From Candidula unifasciata (Eukaryota > Mollusca > Gastropoda > Stylommatophora > Geomitridae), in NCBI GenBank assembly GCA_905116865.2, contig CAJHNH020007556.1, forward strand, positions 247,501 through 311,500: a stretch of DNA of 64,000 bases. Direction: 5' to 3'. The translations under genes and the position numbers were made by a program. The stretch's first letter is position 1, and each line of letters begins with the position of its first letter. Shown piece by piece: positions 23,422 to 34,300 of this stretch. The notes under the pieces are model-generated. The model saw nothing but the letters and a program-made list of their open reading frames with translations. It searched no databases and was not told the origin of the DNA.

Positions 23422-24300
23422 CCTGTGTGTGCTAACTGAAGTTGCCTCAACAAATTAGCAATTTATTCCAATTTTAGCTCCTGCAACCATTTTTCTACAC
23501 ATGTTAAGGCCACCTGAAGAAGTATTTCGCACACACAACATAATCACCTACCTGAAAAATGGCAGTGCAAATAGTTCTCGTCTGGTTTCACAAGTTTCTT
23601 TAAGAACATAAATTGACAAATGGCAAAGTTCATTTTAATTATGAAAACCATCTTAGAACTAATATTTGTTTAAATAATTTGGACACAAACAAAACATTCT
23701 ACAATGTATTTCCTCGCAAATCTCACTATATCTCATCAGATGCAATACTACAGAGTTAAATAAATATATAATGAAGCTGAAATACATAAAATGTATTGTC
23801 AAGTCAGGCTGTAATCTCTCAACCAGAAATTTAAGATCAGCCTAGTGATTATCATGGTAACTTCAAATTTATCACGTACTCCTTTAGCTTACATAAAACA
23901 CAGGAGTTAAGTTTTACTGACATGACCTCAGCCAGCTTTAGCAAATGTTTATTCAGTCTGTGAGAAAAAAAATGTCTTATTGTTTAAATGCTTTGAACTG
24001 TTTGTGTCCAAATAATATAAATTTACAATGAGAAAACATTGTTTTGAACTTATATTTGTGTCAACAAAATAATACAAAAAAAAAAAAAAAAAAAAACTTT
24101 TCCTACATCACCTACAGTAACATCTTGTCTCTAAGCTAAGAATGATTATTGCTGTTCAGCCATAGTTCACAAGAAGCATGCTTCACTTTTGTGTAAGCTT
24201 TTCAAAAAGAATTTCAAGTGAATTCTCTGGTAGATCTGTTGGTCTTACTATAGACTTTTACAGAACAGTGAAATAAAACTTTTATCTGTTTACTCTTCTT
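23422..24300 (+). other. Tetraspanin 3' UTR with poly(A) signal
   Basis: AT-rich sequence after the stop without recognisable repeats. An AATAAA hexamer at 24272-24277 is followed by a T/GT-rich stretch, the usual cleavage context. Further AATAAA-like hexamers occur downstream (for example near 24316 and 28435), so longer 3' ends are possible. Confidence 0.6.
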
Positions 24301-25183
24301 TCTGTCTTTCAAGCAATAAATAATCTTATGGTTTTAACTGGTGCGACTCAGTTGTAATTACATTATTTATTTTGTAATTTAGTTAACCAATTATTTTTCT
24401 ACACAAAATCTGAATACATTGGAAGGCTGTATAGAATGTAATATTTACCCTTTTTTGCCATTCTTTAATATACAAATATATATCATCATATTTTAAATGC
24501 TGTCATAGATTAGATATTGTCTGTAATACCCATTCTCTCAGCATAAAGCATGTTTAGGGAGGAAAGGAAAAATGGGTAGGAGGGTTAATTGTTTTTTTTT
24601 TCTATTTCGACATAATGTTTACTAGTTTTATTTTTTTTAATTTTACATCTTGCTGTTCATCCTTTTTCTTTACTCTCAGTAACTGTTTCTCCCCGTCAAA
24701 AAGGTAACAGAGAATACACATCCTGGCCATTCTAATTCTGTCACAGTTAAACCTGTCATGGTTAGCTTGCTTGCTTCTCTGTTAAACGCTAAATGGGTTC
24801 TTGAAACAGCAATGTTTAGCCTCGACGTTCAACCCTGAAGACAAGAAAACCATGGCATATGGTCTGGGGATGCCGTGAGCAAGTGTGGATATTTTTCATA
24901 GCCAGTAGTAAACTATAAACTATATTGTCTCAGATATTTTTTTTTTCATTTTTATGGTAAGCATTTCTTTATAGGCAGTTTGTGAAAAAATATTCTTGTT
25001 CTTGCAATATTCAGCTTTTCCAAAAAAATAATAAACATATATATATATATATATAAATTTAAAATAATTTCCAAAGCTCTCTTGCTAAAAATAATGTTAG
25101 CCAAATGGCAAAATAATACTCCACAAGAAAGCTTCAGACAAAAAAGTAGTTCACCACAGAAGTCATGGACATGAAAGAAAAAT
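24301..25183. other. AT-rich region downstream of tetraspanin
   Basis: Unique AT-rich sequence with a (TA)n tract at 25037-25055. It may be an extended 3' UTR. No gene was recognised. Confidence 0.35.
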
Positions 25184-25740
25184 TTGTTTAAAGACCACTG
25201 TCTTAAAACAAACTACTTTACAGCTGTTATAGAAAAGAATCAAGTAATGGGGCAACTATCTCCCCTGATGACACACAAGCAGATAGCTCGGAGTACTAAA
25301 GTGAATCTTATCAGAACTATTTTTTGGCCAACACTATGCTATCAATGCCAAACGTGGATCCGTACATCCTCCAATGAATGTAAAATTGTGACAACAGAGA
25401 TGAAATGCCTTAGAAGAGCTGCAGGAGTTTCAAGGAAAGACAGAATATGAATTCACGAAATCAGACAAATGCTAGGAATAAAGTTTTACAGGTCATCAAA
25501 GAACAAAAAAATGAAGTGGTCTGGACACCTAACAAGAATGCCCTGGTACTATCTGCCACAGCGAGCCACACTAAAAGGTTACAGCGGGTATAGAGCGAGT
25601 GGAATACCTCGGAAAATATGATGGCATTAAGCCTTACAGAAATGAACATCAGACTTAATAGTGCTCTTGACAGAGCTCATCAACAAACATTACATCTCCC
25701 CCCCCCTCCCCCCCCCCCCGACACTTTGATGAGGTACATG
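25184..25740 (+). mobile_element. LINE C-terminal remnant (RTE-like)
   Basis: The frame reads [20 protein letters not shown], then EMKCLRRAAGVSRKDRI, then after stops KMKWSGHLTRMP. This resembles the end of the element at 43300-43760 ([31 protein letters not shown]). It ends near a C tract and GAAGAA at 25740-25760. Confidence 0.8.
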
Positions 25741-26277
25741 GTGGAAGAGAAGAAGAAGAAGAAGATGGAAATAATCCAAAGTTAGAGGATCACATATACA
25801 AAGTAAAGGCAACTTGGATTTACTCAGTTGTAGATATAAAATCAAAATGCACAAGAATAATCATGAAAAGTAAAACACTGCATAGCATTAAGAAGAAGGT
25901 AGGAGAACAGGATATGAATACTTTAGTGGTTTTTCAGTAGCTTGAAGCACAAGAATAAAGATAGAAAGACCCGGTATTTAAAAATAATCAAAGACTCTTT
26001 GTCCCAATTAAAACAGGATGTTGAAACAAACATTGTTGTGATTTTTAAAAAAAACTTTATTTTCTAATGCGTGGAAGTGTTCTCTTTCATTCAATTTTGC
26101 ATGCACAAGACTAAATTAAGAGTTCTTTTCTTCTTTATCATTTCAAAACAGGATGTGGGATTCTTTTGGCCAATTTTCATACTCTTTCTTATTTTGCCCA
26201 TGGAAAATACTGCTACATTTCCTTCCATTATACCAATGTAGTCTGGGTCACCCAACTTTCCCACTGTTTTGTTGAGT

Positions 26278-26817
26278 GATGAGATCATGAAATGAACATC
26301 TGGTGACCAGTTTTCAGCTTGTCTCTTGAGTGATGAGATTATGAAATGAACATCTGGTGACCAGTTCTCAGCTTGTCTCTTGAGTGATGAGATCGTGAAA
26401 TGAACATCTGGTGACCAGTTTTCAGCTTGTCTCTTGAGTGATGAGATCATGAAATGAACATCTGGTGACCAGTTTTCAGCTTGTCTCTTGAGTGATGAGA
26501 TCATGAAATGAACGTCTGGTGACCAGTTTTCAGCTTGTCTCTTGAGTGATGAGATTATGAAATGAACATCTGGTGACCAGTTTTCAGCTTGTCTCTTGAG
26601 TGATGAGATCGTGAAATGAACATCTGGTGACCAGTTTTCAGCTTGTCTCTTGAGTGATGAGATCATGAAATGAACATCTGGTGACCAGTTTTCAGCTTGT
26701 CTCTTGAGTGTTGAGATCATGAAATGAACATCTGGTGACCAGTTTTCAGCTTGTCTCTTGAGTGATGAGATAATGAAATGAACATCTGATAACCAGTTTT
26801 CAGCTTGTCTCTGCTGT
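26278..26817. repeat. 54-bp minisatellite, about 10 units
   Basis: Units of GAGATCATGAAATGAACATC, then TGGTGACCAG, then TTTTCAGCTTGTCTCTTGAG, with a GGTGACC near-palindrome in each. As 54 is a multiple of three, the - strand stays open for 209 codons, with an 18-residue repeat (SSLKRQAENWSPDVHF). No start context, splice pattern or homology supports a gene. Confidence 0.95.
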
Positions 26818-28557
26818 GATCAAGTTGAGTGAAACCTTTCTATCAGCATAGCATCATTTTTTTTTTCTGGGAGAATTACATTCTCCTGCAGTTGTGACTT
26901 GTAATGATACCTCAACATTTTAACCAACTTTTAGCTTCAGGTAATATCTAATTAATCAGCTCTTTCTGTCAACTGTTTGTCATTTTAATTACTGAAAGAA
27001 GTACACTTATGTGTGTGGCACCACAGCTAGGTACATCTCATATGTGTATGAAATGTAGTATTCATCAGGTATGAACATGTTCTGTAGCTAGTATCTCATT
27101 TGTGGGTTATAGCAGTCTGACTTTGAAGTGGAATTACAACTCCTTATGACTAGGTAGTGCTCATACTGTATGTACAGTTTGCAGGCAGTCAATCTTAGGT
27201 AGGTTTGATTGGCATATGACAATGAAACGCTGATTCCATCTCTTGCTGGCAAAATTGAATGACTCCGATCGGGGGCATTTTCTTATGGCAGTGACAATCA
27301 GTTAGATTTGAGCCATTTTTCTGAGATGTTCCACTGGTTGTTAGGGTTGTTCTATAGCTGGTATGGAGCTCTCAGCAGCAACACCAGCCTTTCTTAGTGT
27401 ATGTGCTCTTGCTTGTCCTTCCACACCCAGCTGTTTTAGCACAATGTATGAATAGTTCTGGAAAGAAAGATTCTTTGAAAAATAAAATCTATTTTTAATT
27501 TAAACTGTACTGCTACCTCGCTCTAAACTAGAGACTGGATCGAAGTATTTTGTAATCCAAAGTGTCACGCCTCAGTTCTCAATCTACGAGGTCAACTGCT
27601 TCTGGCTAGCCCACATGTTGCTGAATGGGCCTCTATATTGTAGTCTTCTCTGTAGGTTTGATGCCTTTCAAAGTTGACTGTGCTAATCAGAATATAGAGT
27701 ATGTTACCTACAGTGTCTGCACAGCCCTGAGAACACGGCTAGTTTCTCCTTCACTTAGATCACATTCAAAGACCTTGTGATGCCATACATACTGGCCTTC
27801 TCTTAATGGCACTGTGTGTGGCTCTGTGACTTAAAGATTAGTGAAACTGTTTCTGAATGCAATACTCATGTTTGCAGGGTTCAATTCCCATGGTAGGCGA
27901 TTTAGAAAAAAGACTGCTCCCATGGCTTCAGACAGATGTATAAGAGTCTCACCATGGAAGAGATTAGCACTCACCATCTAATACTCACTCAGTCAGCAGT
28001 AAATACATTGCAGCCTACATCCATTGTAGAGACTGCACAATTAATAAAAATAATGGGACAAAGAAAGGCAGCAAGTGATTTTGAAGGGGGGGGGGGGTGG
28101 GGGGGGGGGGGAACATGCATAAAGATACGGAATAACACCAAACACATGAACAGATACAGGCTGCTAAGGGATAGGAGATATTAAGTTGCATGATTGCCCA
28201 AACTTGTTAGTAAAACACTTATTGATGAGAACAACAAAACTGAATAGTATTTTATTTAGTTACTTATTATTTTCAATTCTGCACACATCAATGGGTGTTG
28301 ACTAGTTTGCAAATAAAATAACTAGTTGTTGCTTTTATTTTATGTGTGAAGTTTGCTACTAGTGTTGTGAATTTCTAGTGTAAATCCTAATATATACCAG
28401 ATATTGGATTTTGAGGCTTTCCTTTTATATTTTGCAATAAACTTTATTAAAATGTAAGTTGACATTAATCTGTGTATCAGTGTAACATGTTTTTACAATG
28501 TTTTAAGTGTCACTTTACAAATGTGAACATTCTGAAGAATATTACAGTCATCTAGAG
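26818..28557. other. Intergenic, little recognised
   Basis: AT-rich sequence with G-rich simple tracts at 28085-28111. No gene can be supported. Confidence 0.35.
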
Positions 28558-28739
28558 CAACGGTTCTCAACACCTTTGGGTGTTCAACGACCCTTTCACA
28601 GGGGATGCCTAAGACACTGGAAAACAAAAATTCACTGAATTTATGATGTAGCAACGAAAGTAATTTTATGGTTGGGGGTCACCACAACATGAGGAATTGT
28701 ATTAAAGGGTCGCAGCATTAGGTAGGTTGAGAACAACTG
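28558..28739. mobile_element. SPIN-like hAT MITE (182 bp) with 8-bp target duplication
   Basis: It starts CAACGGTTCTCAAC and ends GTTGAGAACAACTG, near-perfect inverted ends. It is flanked on both sides by ATCTAGAG, which fits the NTCTAGAN target preference of SPIN elements. Internal blocks AACGACCCTTTCACAGGGG, TAATTTTATGGTTGGGGGTC, ACCACAACATGAGGAA and TTAAAGGGTCGCAGCATTAG are those I recall from the SPIN/URR1 family of mammals and other animals. It is non-coding and internally shortened. Confidence 0.85.
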
Positions 28740-28772
28740 ATCTAGAGTGTCAGTGTTATCACTGAGGCAAAA

Positions 28773-28884
28773 CTTCTGTGTCCTTCGACGGGAAGAAAAA
28801 ATACACCTCGGTTCATTTCTGGGTGGTGAAGGACACAGAAGACTCATTTCAGAAATGAACCGAGGTGTATTTTTTCTTCCCGTC
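28773..28884. repeat. Interleaved perfect inverted repeats (foldback)
   Basis: A 35-bp arm at 28787-28821 is perfectly inverted at 28850-28884. A separate 14-bp arm CTTCTGTGTCCTTC (28773-28786) is perfectly inverted at 28828-28841, inside the loop of the first. The order A-B-A'-B' is that of an H-type pseudoknot, or the scar of template switching. It lies 26 bp right of the SPIN-like element's target duplication. Confidence 0.9.
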
Positions 28885-29559
28885 AGACAAAAGGCAGTCT
28901 GATGTCATGGTAATAAGTTAGAAAAAGACTCTTTCCCTACCAACACATAGGGCTAGACCGGTATTTTTATAGACCAGCTGGACCTCAATGAATGAAGTGG
29001 TTAAAATCTTGCTGGCCACTTTTACCTCCTATATGAAAGCGAATGAAAGAAGAACTTCCTATATGATCCATGGATTAGCAACAGGACAACAAACTCATAT
29101 ACATACAACATTATTCAGGCTGTCTGGAGTAAAAAGGCATTATTTAAATAAATGTTTTAGGTCTGGTTAAGACCACAGCTGAATTCAGTCAAACTCCTTG
29201 AGTTTCTTAATGGCCAATGAACAATGCAAGGAAAACCGCATACAAATATTCCTAATGAAAAAGGCAGCGAGAAAATTGTGAATTATGTATTTAAAGATTC
29301 TGCCCCGTGAAGCCTGAGTCACTTCCGGTTGTGCCACAGCCCTGTAGATGCTGATATATGTCGATGTCTGCAGTGGCCTGTTCTCGAAAATTTTAGTTAA
29401 ATTCCTTTGTTCCTATATGCATCCAGCCTGTCTTTAATAAACTAGGATATGAATACAATAACTAAAAATAACATTTAGAGGAGTTTCCTTATGACCCAAA
29501 TACTTTTTGAAAGCCCAGTTGTCAAATGTTCCCATAAGCCTCAGTGGTAGAGGTCACGG

Positions 29560-30160
29560 TATGAGTCAACTGATTAATCAGTCACAGGCCATCTCCATAA
29601 TGAAGGTTGACAGCAATCGTTCTCCAACACACTGTCTTCTTGTCTTGGTTGTACACTCTCTCAGATTGCTGTTCGTCCATTGTTTGATGTTGTCCTACCA
29701 CTTGTAAAATTTTCTACCTCTTGCACTCAATCTTTCTCTCCAGTATGGTTTTTAAAAGCGTATTATGTCTTTTAATGTGGCCAAACTATTTTAACTGTCT
29801 CTTTTTTTTATTTATTTCAATAATTCGCAGTCTTCCCTGAACCTCTCTATATTTGACTGTTTCTTTCAGTTTTCACAAATTACAATCTATTCTTCTGCAT
29901 AGCCACATTTCCCCAGACTCATTTCAATTTTCTAGTTGCCTGTTCGTTGTCCAAGTTTCGGCACCATACAGGAGGGTTTAGTATGCATAACACTTGACGA
30001 GTCTCAGTATTAATGTGTTGTTTATCTCTCTAAATGTCAATAATTTTCCTATCTCATTGAAGACAGTTTCAGCCATTCCAATTCTCTTTTTGATTTCTGT
30101 TTCACTTCTGCAATCATTTGTACTACCTATCTGAGACCGCAGATACTTGCTATTGGTTTA
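29560..30160 (-). mobile_element. LINE C-terminal remnant
   Basis: The - strand gives LKWFGHIKRHNTLLKTILE-type residues and an upstream RDKQHINTETRQVLCILNP stretch (a lkacil.p.l..g.e-like region). Many stops are present. Confidence 0.65.
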
Positions 30161-30354
30161 ATAGTCACCCGAACTATGGGGAAAGGGGGGGGGGGGGGGG
30201 TGTTTAATGAAAATGTAGATATTTTTTAATACACCTTATTAGTGATCTGTGCAATGTGGTATTTTTCTTTTTTTTTAAGGATTGTTTTCAGGAAACTCCT
30301 AGAGGTTCAAGGTCCTTTTTTTTTCATGAGATTTAGGTTGAGGGAAAAAAAACT

Positions 30355-30545
30355 ATGAACAATACTAGAAAAAAGTTAACAATGACTATCACAGTAACCA
30401 AGGAGATGATATCAGAGCAAGTAACTTTCCCCTAATTTGGGCAGGTAATAACTGACGATGGTAGATATGAAATAGAAACCAGAAAGATAATAGGAATGAT
30501 TAACAATATTCTCAAAAACATTAAAAAACACATTAACATCAATAA
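30355..30545 (+). mobile_element. LINE fragment
   Basis: The + strand reads GQVITDDGRYEIETRKIIGM, the LINE stretch that follows the RT palm (YLGxxIxxDGRxxxEIxxRI). Confidence 0.65.
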
Positions 30546-30682
30546 ACATTTCTACCATGTGGGTTCAGAGCCCCATTTTGACAGAAAAAGAACTGACCCA
30601 CTACCCCAACTCTGCAACTGGTATGTTCTTATGGTGAGTATCTTCTGCATCTTGCTAAAAGCCATTCGTATCATGGCAATTC

Positions 30683-30951
30683 AGTGCTTCATTAATATCC
30701 TACCCCAGATGACGTCACAGGACAGTCCACCATTTTAGAGGGTGGTTAGACTGGGTTTCCCGGCTTTCTGATGCTTTTAACAACCCTAGAACTTCTAGAA
30801 ATGGCCCTTACCCCAACCCACCTACATCCCACGAGAGAGTGCAGCCTAGGTCCCATGACTGCATGCAGCCTATATACCACCTCCTGAAATATTTTTCTGT
30901 CCCGTGACCTGTGGATTTTCCCTGTCTGGGGTAGGATATTAATAAAGCACC
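30683..30951. mobile_element. MITE G, copy 1 (downstream of PRCC)
   Basis: It shares its whole length with 49634-49881. The inverted ends GCTTCATTAATATCCTACCC and its complement are slightly degraded here. It contains the full CRE palindrome TGACGTCA at 30710-30717. Confidence 0.88.
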
Positions 30952-31105
30952 AGTGATTCTTTTAATAATCTCTGCAAGGTTCCTTGTGTCAGATGCTAGA
31001 CCTGTTCCATCCCACGAATAATTTCACACAAAACTCTCTCTTCTATATAAACATTCTGATTATCATAACAGAAAACAAAGCAGACAAGCCAGGCACAAAG
31101 TCAAG

Positions 31106-31111
31106 TTTATT
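31106..31111 (-). terminator. PRCC: Likely PRCC poly(A) signal
   Basis: AATAAA on the - strand about 195 nt after the PRCC stop, in unique AT-rich sequence. It predicts a short 3' UTR of about 0.2 kb. Confidence 0.5.
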
Positions 31112-31303
31112 ATCTGATTTCAAATATGGCATTATATTCTATATGTACAAAGTGTACATGACAATCAACAGCAAACAAGATATAAAAAAATCTGGACACA
31201 ATCTTGAGAGAGAGAGAAAAAAGTTTTTTCAGTCTTAGCACTTATGCACCTAAGAAAAGAACAAACAATCCAGAAAAGTACCATTCATCTCAATATCAAT
31301 CAC

Positions 31304-31390
31304 TCAGAAGCCATACTTTGATTGAGTCTGCTTTTTAGTCATTCTATTCTGTGCCCATGTATTTTTCAGCTCCAGTTCACGCTCTTTAGC
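31304..31390 (-). CDS. PRCC: PRCC exon 7 (C-terminus)
   Basis: Acceptor CTATTGCAG at 31391. It encodes AKERELELKNTWAQNRMTKK and QTQSKYGF, then TGA at 31306-31304. This tail is nearly identical in vertebrate PRCC. Confidence 0.96.
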   Translation of the reverse strand, partial: AKERELELKNTWAQNRMTKKQTQSKYGF

Positions 31391-34300
31391 CTGCAATAGA
31401 GTAAAACAAAACAATTATGTATGAAGTTGGGGATAGGGGGGGGGGGGAAGGGGGGAGAGAAACTAAAAGTACAGGAACTGTACCACCGCTGGTATTTCTT
31501 CTTCTTCTTCCGCATTCGCCCTTAAAATTACTTTTTTTCTTCTTTGCAGCAAGACTGCACATTTCTACCTTATCAATTGCATTTTATGATGTGCTTGTTG
31601 GGGTGGGGAAGGACCACAGTGGGTCTTGGCTGTACACCACAGAACACTCTAGGGTAAAAGAAAATAAAAGAGCTGACAAACTGGCTGTGCCTGCAGTGGT
31701 AAGGGGAGGCAGAGTAAGAAGTATAGACAAGGCAGGCATAATGCATGCGCTGCATTCCAGAGATGCTGAAACAAAGAAGTCAGAGAAGATGAACCGCCTG
31801 TTGGAAATGTGTTTTAAACTTGCATAAGCAAGCAAAAAGCTGCGGCGGGGCAAAGAAAAAAGATATGCCATTCAACTCCTACTGGTATGATGAGCATGGA
31901 GACATTGAGATGACTGCTGCACTGGAGTAGAGAGCACAAACGGTTTGCACTGAAATGCTGGGATGTCGATACAGACAACAAGTAACAAAATAAAGCCAAC
32001 ACATGACAGATAAAGTTAGTGGGCAATGAAATGTTTGGTCTTCACATAGTCTAGGCTACATAATAATTAGGACTGGTGGCCAGTAAATTTTCTTGAAATC
32101 TTTCTTTCTTTAAATAAAAAAAAAAATATTTAAAACATTTGTGGTTTTCAGATGACGGTATGAGAGTTGCACCATGAAATCACCCCATATTACCAAAGAT
32201 CCCTATGTGGGTTCAGGGGCCTCAATTTGGGAAAAACAAGAGCATACCCACTGCCTCCCCATATGTTGTAACAGTAGACTAATTAGGATTTCCTTCGAAG
32301 TCTAAGTGTTCCTTACCCGAGAGGCAAGGAACCAAAAGTCTGCATACAAATAAGTCAGATCTGTAAAACGGATGTGTCCGCAACACTCAGGTTCTGGAAG
32401 AATTCTGAAGTCCAGAGGTGGATGAAGAACCAAAACTTTCCGCTGGAGTTTACAGCCGGTGAACGCTAAGAAGAAGATTACCAAATACTTTAGTGAGTGC
32501 ACATTTGCCAATTTTTACTGCAAAGACGGCATATTATTTTAATGGGAAACAGAAAGTTTAGTTTTAATCCTGGATGAATGATGGAAAATAAAGTGATAAA
32601 AACTTCTTCTTCTAAACAATTTTTTTTTAAATCCAGGTTTTTGTGTGTCCACTTCTGGGCTAGAACCTGAGTTTTGCGGCAACATCAGTTTTAAAGATCT
32701 GACTTATTAAATGATAAAGAACTTTCCTGTTAAACAAGAACATACCTGGTAAACAAGGACCAACAAATGGTAAAGAATAAACCTGGTAAGTAAGACCTAA
32801 CAAATGGTTGAGAACATACCTGGTAAACAAGAACATACCTGGTAAGCAAGAACATACCTGGTAAGCAAGACCTAACAAATGGTCAAGAACATACCTGATA
32901 AGCAAGACCTAACAAATGTCAAGAACATAACTGATAAGCAAGACCTAACAAATGGTCAAGAACATAACTGATAAGCAAGACCTAACAAATGGTCAAGAGC
33001 ATACCTGATAAGCAAGACCTAACAAATGGTCAAGAACATACCTGATAAGCAAGACCTAACAAATGGTCAAGAACATACCTGATAAGCAAGACCTAACAAA
33101 TGGTCAAGAACATACCTGGTAAGCAAGACCTAACAAATGATCAAGAACATACCTGGTAAGCAAGACCTAACAAATGGTCAAGAACATACCTGATAAGCAA
33201 GACCTAACAAATTGCCAAAAACATACCTGATAAGCAAGACCTAACAAATGGTCAAGAACATACCTGGTAAGCAAGACTTAACAAATAGTCAAGAACATAC
33301 CTGGTAAGCAAGACCTAACAAATGGTCAAGAACATACCTGGTAAGCAAGACTTAACAAATAGTCAAGAACATACCTGGTAAGCAAGACTTAACAAATAGT
33401 CAAGAACATACCTGATAAGCAAGATAAGTGATCTGTTTCTTGCGTCTCTGCTGGGCAGTGGGCAGATTATCCTTATTTCTTTGGGACACATACTCTGTTT
33501 CTTCAGTCAAGTGCTTGGTCACTTCTGACGGATCAACAAAATCATCAACATTCGCATCCACAAAATCAACTGCTTCCTCGAAACGTTTCCTTTTGCCTTG
33601 AAGTTTCTGAAACTGAACACACACAGATGTCTGAAGCATTAATTCACACAAGGAAGAGCTGAGATGAGTTTTTATAGATGAATGGTTAGAACACTGTGGT
33701 CAGATGACAAACATCTGGGGGGGAAAAATGTATGAAGAGAACAGATTATATGCAACAGAAGAAGATAATGTACATTCTTTAAGCACAAAATGGAAAGGGG
33801 AAAACTGAGTATGTTATGACAATAGAAAAGATGGAGGGGAAGAGGGGCAGATGGAAACCAGGGGAGATGTTGAAAAGTTTTGCTTCATGGTATGGACAGA
33901 TTTAAGATGGTTGCAGTTTAAACTGACAAATTATTCTGTTTTAGATAGGAACTGATAATTACATCTCTATGTGATGATATAGTTATAAGCTCATACAATT
34001 GTCATGAGATATTATACAGTAAAAAGATATGATTTTCACCAAAAAAAAGTTATTATACACTGGCACGTTATAAATTATTACATAATATGTCACACAGTTA
34101 TCAGCCTACCCAACAACAACAAAATACCCCAAAAATCAGCAAGTAATTTATCTATAATTTATTTAAGTAATTTATCAGAATATACAAAATAGTATAATAT
34201 TAGACATTCAGCAGACTGGCAGCAACAGAGGTCACCTATCAATGCCTTATGTGTCAACAGAAACATATATATAGGATATAAATATAGAGCTAGATAATAC

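Noticed and set aside
32700..33411. Possible CRISPR-like array of regularly spaced repeats
   Set aside because: The units are contiguous with no variable spacers, the genome is eukaryotic, and the units derive from a splice junction.
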